Shown here in pieces: positions 45,744 to 54,710 of a stretch of 64,000 nucleotides of DNA. The translations under genes and the position numbers were made by a program. The notes under the pieces were generated by a model. That model was not told the DNA's origin. It did not search any database and saw only the letters and a list, made by a program, of their open reading frames with translations. Origin of the DNA: Agrobacterium salinitolerans (GTDB lineage Bacteria; Pseudomonadota; Alphaproteobacteria; Rhizobiales; Rhizobiaceae); the NCBI RefSeq assembly GCF_002008225.1, contig NZ_MRDH01000006.1, positions 1,012,316-1,076,315 on the forward strand, read 5' to 3'. How positions within the stretch are numbered: the first letter of the stretch is position 1; every line of letters starts with the position of its first letter.

Positions 45744-46595
45744 ATGAGCCTCAGCCTATTCTTTCGATTTTCACATCTTCGCATTGCGGCCGCATTCGCC
45801 GCCTTCCTCGGCGGCGCGCAAGCCGCCCGGGCCGAAATTACCGACTGGGCGCGAAGCGAGGGCGGCCAGATGCGCGTGGCAAGCCTTGCCATGGATGCGG
45901 ACGGCGTGGTGCGCGGCGTGCTGCAAATCGAGCCGAAGGACGGCTGGATTACCTATTGGCGCGAACCGGGCGAAGCCGGCATACCGCCGCAGATCACGCC
46001 CGACCCGGCAAGCGGCGTTAGCTTGACAACGATGGCCTATCCTGTCCCGAAACTGATCGAAAACGGCGGTATCACCGATATCGGTTATGACCACGCGGTC
46101 AGCCTGCCCTTTCAGCTGAAGGCCACGGACCCGGCGGCGAGCGGAACGATCAACCTGACCGCCTTCATCGGCGTGTGTCAGAATATCTGTATTCCGTTCG
46201 AGGCGAAATTTTCAATCGACCGCGGCAATGTTTCTGCTGATGATGACAGCGAGGAACGTCGTATTCTCGAAGAGGCACGCGAGACCCTGCCCGAAGCGGC
46301 CTCCGACGATTTTAAGGTCATTGATTTTCACATCACGCCCGACAAGACCATGCTCGGTGTGCAGCTGCAGCTCCCGGAAAATGCACCCAAGGAGACCGAG
46401 ATTTTCATCGCCGGCCCTTCCGGTTTTGCCTATTACGAGCCGCAGAACCTAGTGCGCGACAAGCGCAAGCTCTCTTTCTACATGAACATAAAGGGCCTGC
46501 CGAAAACCTATCAGGTGCCAGGCAACAGCTGGCCAATCCTGGTCAAATCCGGCGACCGCGCAATGGAAACGATACTGAATTTTCCCAAGCCCTGA
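45744..46595 (+). CDS. Stand-alone DsbD N-terminal-domain protein
   Basis: 283 aa with a signal peptide (hydrophobic core about residues 12-25, ARA cleavage). The domain resembles the periplasmic alpha domain of DsbD/ScsB, including FIGVCQNICIPFEAKF with a CxxxC near residue 150. There is no transmembrane or thioredoxin part, so it cannot be a full DsbD; it may receive electrons from a separate membrane reductase. Clear GGGA lies before the ATG. Role in periplasmic thiol reduction is inferred. Confidence 0.85.
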   Translation: MSLSLFFRFSHLRIAAAFAAFLGGAQAARAEITDWARSEGGQMRVASLAMDADGVVRGVLQIEPKDGWITYWREPGEAGIPPQITPDPASGVSLTTMAYPVPKLIENGGITDIGYDHAVSLPFQLKATDPAASGTINLTAFIGVCQNICIPFEAKFSIDRGNVSADDDSEERRILEEARETLPEAASDDFKVIDFHITPDKTMLGVQLQLPENAPKETEIFIAGPSGFAYYEPQNLVRDKRKLSFYMNIKGLPKTYQVPGNSWPILVKSGDRAMETILNFPKP

Positions 46596-46695
46596 GCGGA
46601 TGTCCGACAGTCGACATTTCAATTGAAAACCGCATGACAGATTTCATGTCCCTGCTCTATAGTCGCGCAAACCGAACGGCCACAGGAGCACGGAC

Positions 46696-47181
46696 ATGAC
46701 GATCAAGATCGGCGATAAACTGCCTTCCGCAACCTTCAAGGAAAAGACGGCCGATGGCCCGGTGGAAACCACCACTGACGCGCTTTTCGGCGGCAAGAAG
46801 GTGGTTCTCTTTGCCGTTCCCGGCGCTTTCACCCCCACCTGCTCGCTGAACCATCTGCCGGGCTATCTCGAAAACCGCGACGCCATTCTCTCCAAGGGCG
46901 TGGACGATATCGCCGTCGTCGCCGTCAATGACTGGCACGTCATGGGCGCCTGGGCGCAAGCGTCGGGCGGCCAGGGCAAGATCCACTTCCTCGCCGACTG
47001 GGACGCTTCCTTCACCAAGGCGCTCGGCCTCGATGCCGACCTTTCCGGCGGCGGTCTCGGCGTTCGCTCCAAGCGATATTCCATGCTCGTAGACGACGGC
47101 GTGGTGAAGTCGCTGAACGTCGAAGAAAACCCCGGCCAGGCGACTGTATCGGCCGCCGCTGCAATGATCGAGCAGCTTTAA
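46696..47181 (+). CDS. Peroxiredoxin (Prx5-like)
   Basis: 161 aa. The active-site block FAVPGAFTPTCSLNHLPGYLE holds the peroxidatic Cys49 in the TPTC motif of Prx5, and the late LRSKRYSMLVDDG-type block is present (GVRSKRYSMLVDDGVV). It reduces peroxides, probably with glutaredoxin or thioredoxin. CAGGAG lies before the ATG. It follows the DsbD-N gene by 100 nt and ends just before the AT-rich region of the autotransporter. Confidence 0.94.
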   Translation: MTIKIGDKLPSATFKEKTADGPVETTTDALFGGKKVVLFAVPGAFTPTCSLNHLPGYLENRDAILSKGVDDIAVVAVNDWHVMGAWAQASGGQGKIHFLADWDASFTKALGLDADLSGGGLGVRSKRYSMLVDDGVVKSLNVEENPGQATVSAAAAMIEQL

Positions 47182-47226
47182 GAAGCTTATTCTTAAATAC
47201 ACAAATTCATACATCAAATATTAAGC

Positions 47227-47255
47227 AGGCCCGCGAACTTATCTTTCGCGGGCCT
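47227..47255 (+). terminator. Terminator-like hairpin after the peroxiredoxin gene
   Basis: AGGCCCGCGAA (47227-47237) and TTCGCGGGCCT (47245-47255) form an 11-bp stem, but only one further T follows the arm. It is likely to end the peroxiredoxin transcript. Confidence 0.65.
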
Positions 47256-47259
47256 TGAC

Positions 47260-47400
47260 GAATCATGCGCCAATAATGAAAATTATAATTGGAAAAAAGC
47301 AAATATTTACATGTTTAATTTTAGTTCATAAGAATATTTTGCTTTTGTTATATTCATATATCTGAACTGATGCGAATTATACTTACTTTAATATCCACCC
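47260..47400 (+). promoter_or_regulatory. AT-rich upstream region of the autotransporter gene
   Basis: The stretch is far richer in A and T than its surroundings, with runs such as AAAATTATAATTGG and TTATATTCATATAT. The gap is 289 nt with no gene. It may hold the promoter and a binding platform for a silencer of Ros/MucR type, which act on AT-rich DNA in rhizobia; this is inference. Confidence 0.5.
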
Positions 47401-47470
47401 GCATCACGTAGATAAAAATCTTCAGGGGTATTGATGCGACGGATTACAGCACCGGTGGCGCGGAGCAACC

Positions 47471-50206
47471 ATGTCTGAGAAACGCCCCGGATCGGCCCCT
47501 TTTTTCAGCGGTAGACTTGGCGATCTGACCCGGAGAAATCGTTTTTCTGCACATCGACGCATATTTGCGCGCAAAAATCACGGTCGCTTTGCTGCCCACT
47601 TGAGGGCATTTGCACAAAGTGGGGCCCGATCCTGTCCGACCAGCGCAATCGATCTTTCGCGATATCTTTCCGGTATGATCGCAATGCTGATCGCAGCCGG
47701 ATGGAGCCAGACGGCAAATGCCGGCGATCCCGAGGATTATCCCTATGTGCGCCGGCTGAGTGAAACTGGAAGTTTCACGGTCAGCGACATCAGCGCCAAT
47801 GGGTCTATCGCGGTTGGATACTCCAGTACCAGCAGCGGACCACGCTCTTTCCGCTGGGATACCGCGAGCGGCGGCCTGTTCTATGTCAACGACATGACCG
47901 GTACAAGCCGAGGCCGCGCCGAGAAGGTGAATGCCGATGGTTCGGTCTTTATAGGCACCCTGAGCAGCGGCCAGGCTTTTCGCTGGAGCGCGTCAACGGG
48001 AGCGTGGAACCTCGGCGCACTCGGTGGGGACCGCCAATCCACCGCAAGGGACGTCAGTGATGACGGTTCCGTTGTTGTTGGCGGGTCGGGGGCAAACGAG
48101 ACGCAGAAAGCGTTCCGCTGGTCGGCGGCGACAGGCGCCATGACCGCGCTCGACATGCCCCCTTATACGGTTTCATCCGTTGCCCATGCCGTCAATGCTG
48201 ACGGTTCAGTCATCGTCGGCCAGTATTATACGGCGATCGGCACCCATGCTTTCCGCTGGACTGCGGCAACCGGCGTCGCACACGACATGGGAACCCTGCC
48301 TGGCTCATTCGACGCCCGTGCCGTCGCCGTCAGCGCCGATGGTTCTCTTGTCGCAGGAGAGTCGAGATTCGTCGTTGATACCCCTTTCGATGAATTGGAA
48401 GACAGGATGAGCGACGGCTATACCTCATCGTCTTTCCCATATTCCCGGGACGATTTTTCGTTCGGAAGCGATATAATTTCCGTGGACGAATGGCGCGGCT
48501 TCCGCTGGAACGCAACCACCGGCGTCATGCAGCCCCTCGGCGCGATTGGCAGCAGCGGCGGTTCCAGCCCCTATGCCATGAACGCCGACGGCTCCGTCAT
48601 CGTCGGCGCTTCGCAGGCCGGCAGCCGGCAGCGCGGCTTCCGCTGGACGGAGGCGACAGGCATGGTTTCCGTCGAGGACTGGCTGCGCGGCAACGGCGTC
48701 ACCGTCGTTGCCGATTTCACCCACAATGCCACCGGCGTCAGCGCCGACGGCAATATCATTGTCGGCCAGACGAAAAACAACACGCCTTACATCGCCCGTA
48801 TCGTGCTTGCGGACACCGGCACGATGGAACCGCGCACCAATCTGAGTGACGTGGATACGGTAACATCTACAGATTCAGGGAGTAGCGGCAGACAACCGCG
48901 GGGAATCAATCTCACCGGCGAGTCGGGCACCTCGACTACTCCTTCGACATCGTCCGGCGCCTCCTCTCCATCGTCTACGTCACCTACGTCATCTACGTCA
49001 CCTACGTCGTCAACGTCGTCAACGTCGTCAACGCCATCTACGCCATCTACGTCGTCAACGTCCGCCCAGCCCTCCGGCTCTTCCAATGCGTCCACATCTC
49101 CCACAACCGCGACATCTTTGGCAGCGCCTGCATCTGCTGCACCTTCTGCATCTGCTGCACCTTCTGCATCTGCTGCACCTTCTGCATCTGCTGCATCTGC
49201 TGCACCTTCTGCACCTTCTGTTTCCCCACCCGATTCCGCCGCCAAGACTGGCCATTCCGTCCTTCCCGCGCGTTCCGGTATCATCGATCTCGATCAATAT
49301 GCCCGGACGCTGGCAGCCAGGCCGAATGCCGGTATTGGCCTCGACATTGCCAATACCGTTCTCGACGGTGCTCATGGTGCGCCGATGCGCAGCCTTCTGG
49401 AGCCGGGCCGGCAATCTTTTTCCATCGTCAGCGATGTTGGGCACAACGACGGTCGCGACACGGCTGGCGGTTTCGGTGTTGCCGATATCGGCTATGGCAT
49501 CGGGCTTGAAGGTGATGCAACCGCGCGCATCGCCTTCGGCGGCCTCTACGACCAGCGCGATATAAACACCGGCGGTGACTTCATTCACAGGGGCTTCTAC
49601 ATCGCACCCGAAATCAGCATGCCGCTCGCTGGCGGCCTCTACGCCACCGTTGGCGGCTATTATGCACCCGGCAGGATGTCGATCGAACGCGGCTACCTCA
49701 ATGGCGGCGCGATGGATTATTCGCGGGGCGAAACCGATCTCAATGTCTGGGCGGCGAAACTACGCTTCGACTGGCTGTATGCGTTCTCAATCGGCGGATG
49801 GAAGCTGACGCCTTATGCAGGGGCGACCTATGCCAAAGCCGAGATGGGCGCCTATGCGGAAACCGGTGGCGCGTTCCCAGCGCTTTTTGATGCGAGCGGC
49901 GAGCAATCCACCATCATTCGCGCCGGTCTCGATGGGGTAACTGATCTCAGCGACTCAATCCGCATCATGGCACGCGCCGAGGCGGGATATCGGCTGGAAA
50001 AGAAGACGGCAACGACCACGGGCGCCATTGACGGGCTGATGGGGTTTTCCTTTTCCGGACGGGATATCGACCGCTTCTGGTTACGCGGCGGCATTGGCGC
50101 GGAATTCGATGTGGCGGGCGGCACAGCGTCGCTGAACCTCAACGTCACCAGCGAGGGCGGCGATCCAGACCTGTGGGTTCGCACCGGTTGGAAAATCACT
50201 TTCTGA
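47471..50206 (+). CDS. HAF-repeat autotransporter
   Basis: 911 aa. An unusually long N-terminal leader (about 84 residues, basic, then a hydrophobic stretch ending TANA) suggests an extended signal. From about residue 100 to 440 there are repeats of the HAF type: DGSVVVGG-like turns followed by AFRWSAATG-like lines. A low-complexity Ser/Thr/Pro/Ala linker (about 480-600) leads into a C-terminal autotransporter beta-barrel of about 260 residues (GFGVADIGYGIGLEGDATARI to GWKITF). The passenger would be a surface adhesin or enzyme. GGAG lies 6 nt before the ATG. Confidence 0.9.
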   Translation: MSEKRPGSAPFFSGRLGDLTRRNRFSAHRRIFARKNHGRFAAHLRAFAQSGARSCPTSAIDLSRYLSGMIAMLIAAGWSQTANAGDPEDYPYVRRLSETGSFTVSDISANGSIAVGYSSTSSGPRSFRWDTASGGLFYVNDMTGTSRGRAEKVNADGSVFIGTLSSGQAFRWSASTGAWNLGALGGDRQSTARDVSDDGSVVVGGSGANETQKAFRWSAATGAMTALDMPPYTVSSVAHAVNADGSVIVGQYYTAIGTHAFRWTAATGVAHDMGTLPGSFDARAVAVSADGSLVAGESRFVVDTPFDELEDRMSDGYTSSSFPYSRDDFSFGSDIISVDEWRGFRWNATTGVMQPLGAIGSSGGSSPYAMNADGSVIVGASQAGSRQRGFRWTEATGMVSVEDWLRGNGVTVVADFTHNATGVSADGNIIVGQTKNNTPYIARIVLADTGTMEPRTNLSDVDTVTSTDSGSSGRQPRGINLTGESGTSTTPSTSSGASSPSSTSPTSSTSPTSSTSSTSSTPSTPSTSSTSAQPSGSSNASTSPTTATSLAAPASAAPSASAAPSASAAPSASAASAAPSAPSVSPPDSAAKTGHSVLPARSGIIDLDQYARTLAARPNAGIGLDIANTVLDGAHGAPMRSLLEPGRQSFSIVSDVGHNDGRDTAGGFGVADIGYGIGLEGDATARIAFGGLYDQRDINTGGDFIHRGFYIAPEISMPLAGGLYATVGGYYAPGRMSIERGYLNGGAMDYSRGETDLNVWAAKLRFDWLYAFSIGGWKLTPYAGATYAKAEMGAYAETGGAFPALFDASGEQSTIIRAGLDGVTDLSDSIRIMARAEAGYRLEKKTATTTGAIDGLMGFSFSGRDIDRFWLRGGIGAEFDVAGGTASLNLNVTSEGGDPDLWVRTGWKITF
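48974..49219 (+). repeat. In-frame tandem repeats in the autotransporter linker
   Basis: Two tracts: TACGTC- and AACGTC-type hexamers at 48974-49061 (Ser/Thr/Pro codons), and a perfect 18-bp unit, GCATCTGCTGCACCTTCT, starting at 49130, 49148 and 49166 with a further partial and one full copy up to 49219 (Ala/Ser/Pro). All units keep the frame. Slippage would change linker length without killing the gene. Confidence 0.85.
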
Positions 50207-50220
50207 CGGGCCGCCTGACT

Positions 50221-50529
50221 TTAGACATTCATGTCGAACACCAGAAGCCCGGCAAGGCCACCATCGGTCAGCGACACCAAACGTTCCCCCACTTCGAGAT
50301 GCTGCGGATGGGCGAGATAGTCGTCGCGGGCCTCGGGGCTTTCCAGGGTGACGATAAAGCCATCGACGAAACCGCCATTCAAGCCTTCGGGCGAGACATT
50401 CTGGCCGTATTTCACATCGATGATGCCGGGTATCACATCCTTCAGGGCGGCAATCGCCTCGAATATCGCCTGTTTCTCAGAAGAGGCCGTTGCAGCCTTG
50501 AAGCGTAGAAATACACAATGCAGGATCAT
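50221..50529 (-). CDS. Dabb (stress-responsive A/B barrel) protein
   Basis: 102 aa, matching the Dabb fold: MILHCVFLRFKAATASSEKQAIFEAIAAL, a central GFIVTLESPEARDDYLAHPQHLEV with conserved His, and a C-terminal beta strand LLVFDMN. These small dimeric proteins have enzymatic or unknown roles. GGAGAG lies before the ATG. It is separated from rnhA by about 135 nt and a terminator, so it is its own unit. Confidence 0.9.
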   Translation of the reverse strand: MILHCVFLRFKAATASSEKQAIFEAIAALKDVIPGIIDVKYGQNVSPEGLNGGFVDGFIVTLESPEARDDYLAHPQHLEVGERLVSLTDGGLAGLLVFDMNV

Positions 50530-50613
50530 CCGGATTTCTCTCCTCCGTTTGGCGCTAACGGAGCGCCCCTTGACGACAAGATAGGTCGGGTTTCGGTTTT
50601 CACAACCCCCGAG

Positions 50614-50645
50614 AAAAGGGCCGCTGGCGCGGATTTACCCGGCCC
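50614..50645 (-). terminator. Terminator of the ispH-thrB-rnhA unit
   Basis: GGGCCG (50618-50623) and CGGCCC (50640-50645) form the stem; on the minus strand TTTT follows at 50617-50614. It lies 20 nt after the rnhA stop. Confidence 0.7.
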
Positions 50646-50664
50646 GAAATAGAGCAGGCCTGCG

Positions 50665-51105
50665 TTACCGGCGTTTGAAGGGCTCCATGCCCTTTCGCGC
50701 CAACTCGTCGGCGCGCTCGTTTTCCGGGTGGCCGGCATGGCCCTTTACCCAATGCAGGGTGACCTTGTGACGTTCCTGCGCCGCCTCCAGCGCCTGCCAT
50801 AGCTCGACATTCTTGACCGGCTTGTTATCGGCGGTTTTCCAGCCCTTTTTTTTCCAGCCGAAAATCCACTTGGTGATGCCATCTTTCACATAGGCACTGT
50901 CGGTATAAAGATCGACCTCGCAGGGGCTTTTCAGCGCATTGAGCGCCGAAATCGCCGCCATCAGCTCCATGCGGTTGTTGGTGGTTTCCGCCTCGCCGCC
51001 AGAGAGTTCCTTCTCTACCTCGCCGTAGCGCAGCACCGCACCCCAGCCGCCCGGACCGGGATTGCCGGAGCAGGCGCCATCGGTGAAAATATCGACGTGC
51101 TTCAT
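50665..51105 (-). CDS. rnhA: Ribonuclease HI
   Basis: Cuts RNA in RNA-DNA hybrids; 146 aa, the normal bacterial length. The catalytic acids are in [23 protein letters not shown] and YTDSAYV, with [18 protein letters not shown] at the end containing the fourth acid. The start overlaps the thrB stop (ATGA), so it is translated coupled to thrB. The order ispH-thrB-rnhA is conserved in rhizobia as far as I know. Confidence 0.96.
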   Translation of the reverse strand: MKHVDIFTDGACSGNPGPGGWGAVLRYGEVEKELSGGEAETTNNRMELMAAISALNALKSPCEVDLYTDSAYVKDGITKWIFGWKKKGWKTADNKPVKNVELWQALEAAQERHKVTLHWVKGHAGHPENERADELARKGMEPFKRR

Positions 51106-52070
51106 TCGCCCGCCAGCCCATATTCGGCGACAGTGACGATGGAACGGTGGAACCGCAGCTTGCGCAGATATTCCAGCGGGTCCTTCTTGACCACCAGCGC
51201 GCCCTCCGGCGTCGTCAGCCAGTCATAAAGGCGGGTGAGGAAGAAACGCAGCGCCGAACCGCGCGCCAGAAGCGGCAGCGCCTCTAGCTCTGCTTCGCTG
51301 AGCGGCCGCACCGACCGGTAACCTTCCAGCAACGCCTTGCCTTTGGTGACGTTGTAAGCGCCATCCTTTTCGAAGCACCAGGCGTTGAGGCAGATCGACA
51401 CATCATAAGCGAGCAGGTCGTTGCAGGCGAAATAAAAGTCGATCAGGCCGGAGAGTTCGTCACCGAGGAAAAACACATTGTCCTGGAACAGATCCGCATG
51501 GATGACGCCAGCCGGCAAATCTTTCGGCCAATGGGCCGCGAGATAATCGATCTCAGGACGGATCTCATCCTTCAGGCCCTTCTCCACCTCGTCGGCGCGC
51601 GCTTCGGACTTGTCCCACAGCACCTTCCAGCCTTCGACGGAGAGCGCGTTCGGCCGCTTGATCTCGAACCCCTCGCCGGCCAGATGCATGGCGGCCAGCG
51701 CCTTGCCGACTTCGCGGCAATGTTTCGCTTCCGGCTTTCTCAGCCACATGCCCTCGAGAAAGGAGATGAGCGCCGCCGGCCGGCCCGACAGCTCTCCCAG
51801 CAGTTCTCCATCCTTACGCGGCAGCGGCAGGGGGCAGGACAGGCCTTTGGCGGCCAGATGCTGCATGAGGCCAAGGAAGAAGGGCAAATCGGATTTCTCC
51901 ACGCGCTTTTCATAAAGCGTGAGAATCAGCGGGTCCTTGGTGGTATGCAGCAGGAAATTGGAGTTTTCGACGCCTTCGGCAATGCCCTTGTAGGAGGTGA
52001 GGCTGCCGACGTCATATTGCGTGAGGAAATTCCTCAGATCATCTTCGGTGATGTCCGTATAAACTGCCAA
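51102..52070 (-). CDS. thrB: Homoserine kinase (ThrB, aminoglycoside-kinase fold)
   Basis: Phosphorylates homoserine for ThrC; 322 aa from TTG 52070. It is the APH-fold kinase of alphaproteobacteria: [20 protein letters not shown] at the start, [14 protein letters not shown] (catalytic Asp) near residue 190 and [19 protein letters not shown] after it. AAGAGA lies 7 nt before this TTG; a first TTG at 52076 is too close to the ribosome site. Its partner thrC lies 14 kb away in this window. Confidence 0.94.
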   Translation of the reverse strand: MAVYTDITEDDLRNFLTQYDVGSLTSYKGIAEGVENSNFLLHTTKDPLILTLYEKRVEKSDLPFFLGLMQHLAAKGLSCPLPLPRKDGELLGELSGRPAALISFLEGMWLRKPEAKHCREVGKALAAMHLAGEGFEIKRPNALSVEGWKVLWDKSEARADEVEKGLKDEIRPEIDYLAAHWPKDLPAGVIHADLFQDNVFFLGDELSGLIDFYFACNDLLAYDVSICLNAWCFEKDGAYNVTKGKALLEGYRSVRPLSEAELEALPLLARGSALRFFLTRLYDWLTTPEGALVVKKDPLEYLRKLRFHRSIVTVAEYGLAGE

Positions 52071-52162
52071 TTTCAAATCTCTTGATGAAGGATGGAGTGG
52101 AAATCTCGAGAGGAGGTGACGCAGGAGAGACGGAAACCGCCCGCATTCCGCGCCATCCCGCT

Positions 52163-53209
52163 TCAGATACTGGCGGCGGTTTTCGGCGGCAGCGCATCAT
52201 TGGCGTTGCCGTTCACGAAAGCCATGTCGTCCGTCGTCAGCTCAATGCTGCGCAGCTCGCGATTGACGAGGAAATGTTCCGTTTCCTCAACCGTCACGGC
52301 GAGATCGAGCGTCGTATCGAAGCGCGCCTTGAAGGCTTCGATGATCTCATCGACGATGACCTCCGGTGCAGATGCGCCGGCCGAAAGGCCGACGGTGCGG
52401 ATATCGCCGATTTCATTCCAGTCGATTTCCGAAGCCCGCTGCACCAGCACGGAGCGCTTGGCACCGGCCCGCAGCGCCACTTCCACAAGCCGCTTTGAAT
52501 TGGAGGAATTGGGGGCGCCGACGACGATGAAGAGATCGCAGCCGGGGGCCGCCTGTTTCACCGCGTCCTGACGGTTGGTGGTTGCGTAACAGATGCTGTC
52601 GGCGGCGGGTGCCTGCATGGCCGGGAAACGTTCCTGCAGCCTGGCGATGACGCCGGCCGTATCATCGACCGAAAGTGTCGTCTGGGTGACGAAGCCGAGA
52701 TTTTCGCGGTCCAGTGGCTCGTAGCGGTCCGCATCTTCCACCGTCTCGATGAGCGAGACAGCGCCTTCGGGAAGCTGGCCCATGGTGCCGATGACCTCGG
52801 GGTGGCCGGCATGGCCGATCAGCACCACATGGCGGCCAAGCCGCTGGTGGCGCATGGCCTGCTTGTGGACCTTGGAGACCAGCGGGCACGTCGCATCGAG
52901 ATAAAACAGGTTGCGCGCCTGCGCATCTTCCGGCACGGATTTCGGCACGCCATGGGCAGAGAAAACCACCGGCTGCTCGCGATGCTCGGCGGGAATTTCA
53001 TGCAATTCCTCGACGAAAACCGCGCCCTTGGCTTCCAGCCCTTCCACCACATAGCGGTTATGCACGATTTCGTGGCGAACATAGACCGGCGCGCCATAGG
53101 CCTTCAGCGCCAGCACGACGATCTGGATCGCCCGGTCCACGCCCGCGCAAAAGCCGCGCGGTCCGCACAGCCTTATCGTCAAAGGGGGTTTGGAAACGGC
53201 GATGTTCAT
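52163..53209 (-). CDS. ispH: 4-hydroxy-3-methylbut-2-enyl diphosphate reductase IspH
   Basis: Last enzyme of the MEP isoprenoid pathway; 348 aa. The three iron-sulfur cysteines are seen in [15 protein letters not shown] near residue 20, [11 protein letters not shown] near 110 and [13 protein letters not shown] near 206, with [10 protein letters not shown] after them. AGGAGC lies before ATG 53209. It heads the ispH-thrB-rnhA unit, 92 nt before thrB. Confidence 0.96.
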   Translation of the reverse strand: MNIAVSKPPLTIRLCGPRGFCAGVDRAIQIVVLALKAYGAPVYVRHEIVHNRYVVEGLEAKGAVFVEELHEIPAEHREQPVVFSAHGVPKSVPEDAQARNLFYLDATCPLVSKVHKQAMRHQRLGRHVVLIGHAGHPEVIGTMGQLPEGAVSLIETVEDADRYEPLDRENLGFVTQTTLSVDDTAGVIARLQERFPAMQAPAADSICYATTNRQDAVKQAAPGCDLFIVVGAPNSSNSKRLVEVALRAGAKRSVLVQRASEIDWNEIGDIRTVGLSAGASAPEVIVDEIIEAFKARFDTTLDLAVTVEETEHFLVNRELRSIELTTDDMAFVNGNANDALPPKTAASI

Positions 53210-53286
53210 TCCAGCTCCTTGGCCTGTTCCTTGGGCCGTACGTCATGGCCTTGCCCGACAAGCTGCCTTACCGGGCGGGCTGCGCT

Positions 53287-54039
53287 TTATTCACCCTGCG
53301 CCTTGCCGTTCCGGAAATAGGCAAAACCGGCGACGATGACAAGGGCCGCCGCCAACCCATACCACGTTATCGCATATTGCAGGTGATTGTTGGGCAAATC
53401 TATCAGCGTCACGCCGCCCTGCGGCCAACCGCCCGGATTAGGCGCGCTGTCAGCATCCACGAAGAGGTTGACCAGCCGCTCGGGCGGGATATCGGCGCTG
53501 GAGGCCATGGCCGCCAGATCCTTCCAATAGAAAATGTTCTTGGCGATATCGTTATCAGGCAGCATCGAGGACGGTTTTGCGACCAGCGGCGCGCGCGAAA
53601 GCCCGATGATCGTCACCTCACCGGCAACCTGCCCGTCGGGCCGTTTTGACGGTTCCTTCATCTCAAAGGGCACGAAGCCGCGATTGACAAAGAGAATGCG
53701 GCCATCGGCAAGCGTCAGCGGCGTATAGATGTAATAGCCGGTTCGCCCCTGATGGGTGGCGAAGAAATGTCGCTCGCGGGCGTGATCGAAGGTGCCGGAA
53801 AGTCTGACCGTGCGGTATTCGATATCGCCGCCGCTTTTCGCGATCGCCTCTATGTCGGAGAGCGGCACCGGGCTCGCGCTCCGCCGCTCCTCGATATCTC
53901 CAATCAGCGCCTCTTTCCAGTAGAGACGCTTCACCTGCCAGGTGCCGAGCCCGAGAAGAATGGCAAGCGCCAGCAGCACCAGCGGCGCAGCGAACCAGAC
54001 CCGCCTTTCCGCCGCCTTCATGTGGGAAACGTCATTCAC
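53287..54039 (-). CDS. SURF1-family cytochrome oxidase assembly protein
   Basis: 250 aa from GTG 54039. The N-terminal transmembrane helix (about residues 15-32, VLLALAILLGLGTWQVKR) and C-terminal one (about 222-240) bracket a periplasmic domain with LSGTFDHARERHFFATHQGRTGYYIYTPL and FVNRGFVPFEMK. SURF1 helps insert heme a into subunit I. Its start overlaps the DUF983 stop by 8 bp. ATG 54021 and ATG 54063 are other possible starts. Confidence 0.92.
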   Translation of the reverse strand: MNDVSHMKAAERRVWFAAPLVLLALAILLGLGTWQVKRLYWKEALIGDIEERRSASPVPLSDIEAIAKSGGDIEYRTVRLSGTFDHARERHFFATHQGRTGYYIYTPLTLADGRILFVNRGFVPFEMKEPSKRPDGQVAGEVTIIGLSRAPLVAKPSSMLPDNDIAKNIFYWKDLAAMASSADIPPERLVNLFVDADSAPNPGGWPQGGVTLIDLPNNHLQYAITWYGLAAALVIVAGFAYFRNGKAQGE

Positions 54040-54418
54040 GATCAAGCCTGCCTTCGCTTGCATTGTTACGGTATTGCAGCGCGATCATGATGCCCTTGAG
54101 TTTGCGCAGCAGCACCAGGGAGACAATCACCGTAAACGGCAACCACAGCAGGATATGCACCCAAACGGGGGGCGAAAAACGCTGATCGAACCAGAGCGCC
54201 AGCCCAACGACCAGAAAACCGACGATCAGCATGACGAAAACCGCCGGGCCATCGCCCGCATCGGCAAAACCGTAATCCAGTCCGCAGGCGCTGCAGGCGG
54301 GTTTTAGGGTCAGAAAGCCATCGAACAGCCGGCCGTTTCCGCAACGCGGGCAGCAGCCCTTCAAGCCCACCTTGATAGGGTCCACCGGCGCGAAGTTGCC
54401 GTTTGATGGTTCAGACAT
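54032..54418 (-). CDS. DUF983 membrane protein
   Basis: 128 aa. A zinc-ribbon-like start (GLKGCCPRCGNGRLFDGFLTLKPACSACGLDY) precedes two transmembrane helices (about residues 58-78 and 85-105). DUF983 genes lie in many alphaproteobacterial cytochrome oxidase clusters; the role is unknown. AGGAGG before ATG 54418 is excellent. It overlaps the surf1 gene. A RIME-like repeat separates it from ctaE. Confidence 0.92.
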   Translation of the reverse strand: MSEPSNGNFAPVDPIKVGLKGCCPRCGNGRLFDGFLTLKPACSACGLDYGFADAGDGPAVFVMLIVGFLVVGLALWFDQRFSPPVWVHILLWLPFTVIVSLVLLRKLKGIMIALQYRNNASEGRLDRE

Positions 54419-54521
54419 GATGACCTCCTGCGAAGTTGGCCAAAGCCCGAGGGTGACGTCGAGTCTCTTGGAAGCTTGCCTCAAAACCCGGGCACTTGTT
54501 TGTTACTCGACGGCGCCTCGT

Positions 54522-54649
54522 ATTTCTTCTCCCCGCCGGGGAGAAGGTGGCCCGAAGGGTCGGATGAGGGGGCTAGCTATCGGTCAATCTCTACCCTTGC
54601 CCCCCTCGTCCCGCTGCTGCGGACTTCTCCCCGGCGGGGAGAAGAAACA
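54522..54649. repeat. RIME-like intergenic repeat, copy B
   Basis: CTTCTCCCC-N3-GGGGAGAAG occurs at 54526-54546 and 54624-54644, with GTGGCCCGAAGGGTCGGATG and GCCCCCCTCG between. It is the reverse orientation of copy A at 16621. It fills much of the 292-nt gap between DUF983 and ctaE, inside the oxidase gene cluster. Confidence 0.85.
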
Positions 54650-54710
54650 AGTGAGACCCGCTCGCTCGACAAGCCATGCCCTGCTTGGGGCGAGACTCTA
54701 TCCGATCCAA

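Noticed and set aside
49055-49588. Minus-strand frame rich in Cys/Arg across the autotransporter repeats
   Set aside because: It is the reverse reading of the microsatellite tract (Arg-Cys repeats from AGATGC units) and has no start signal.
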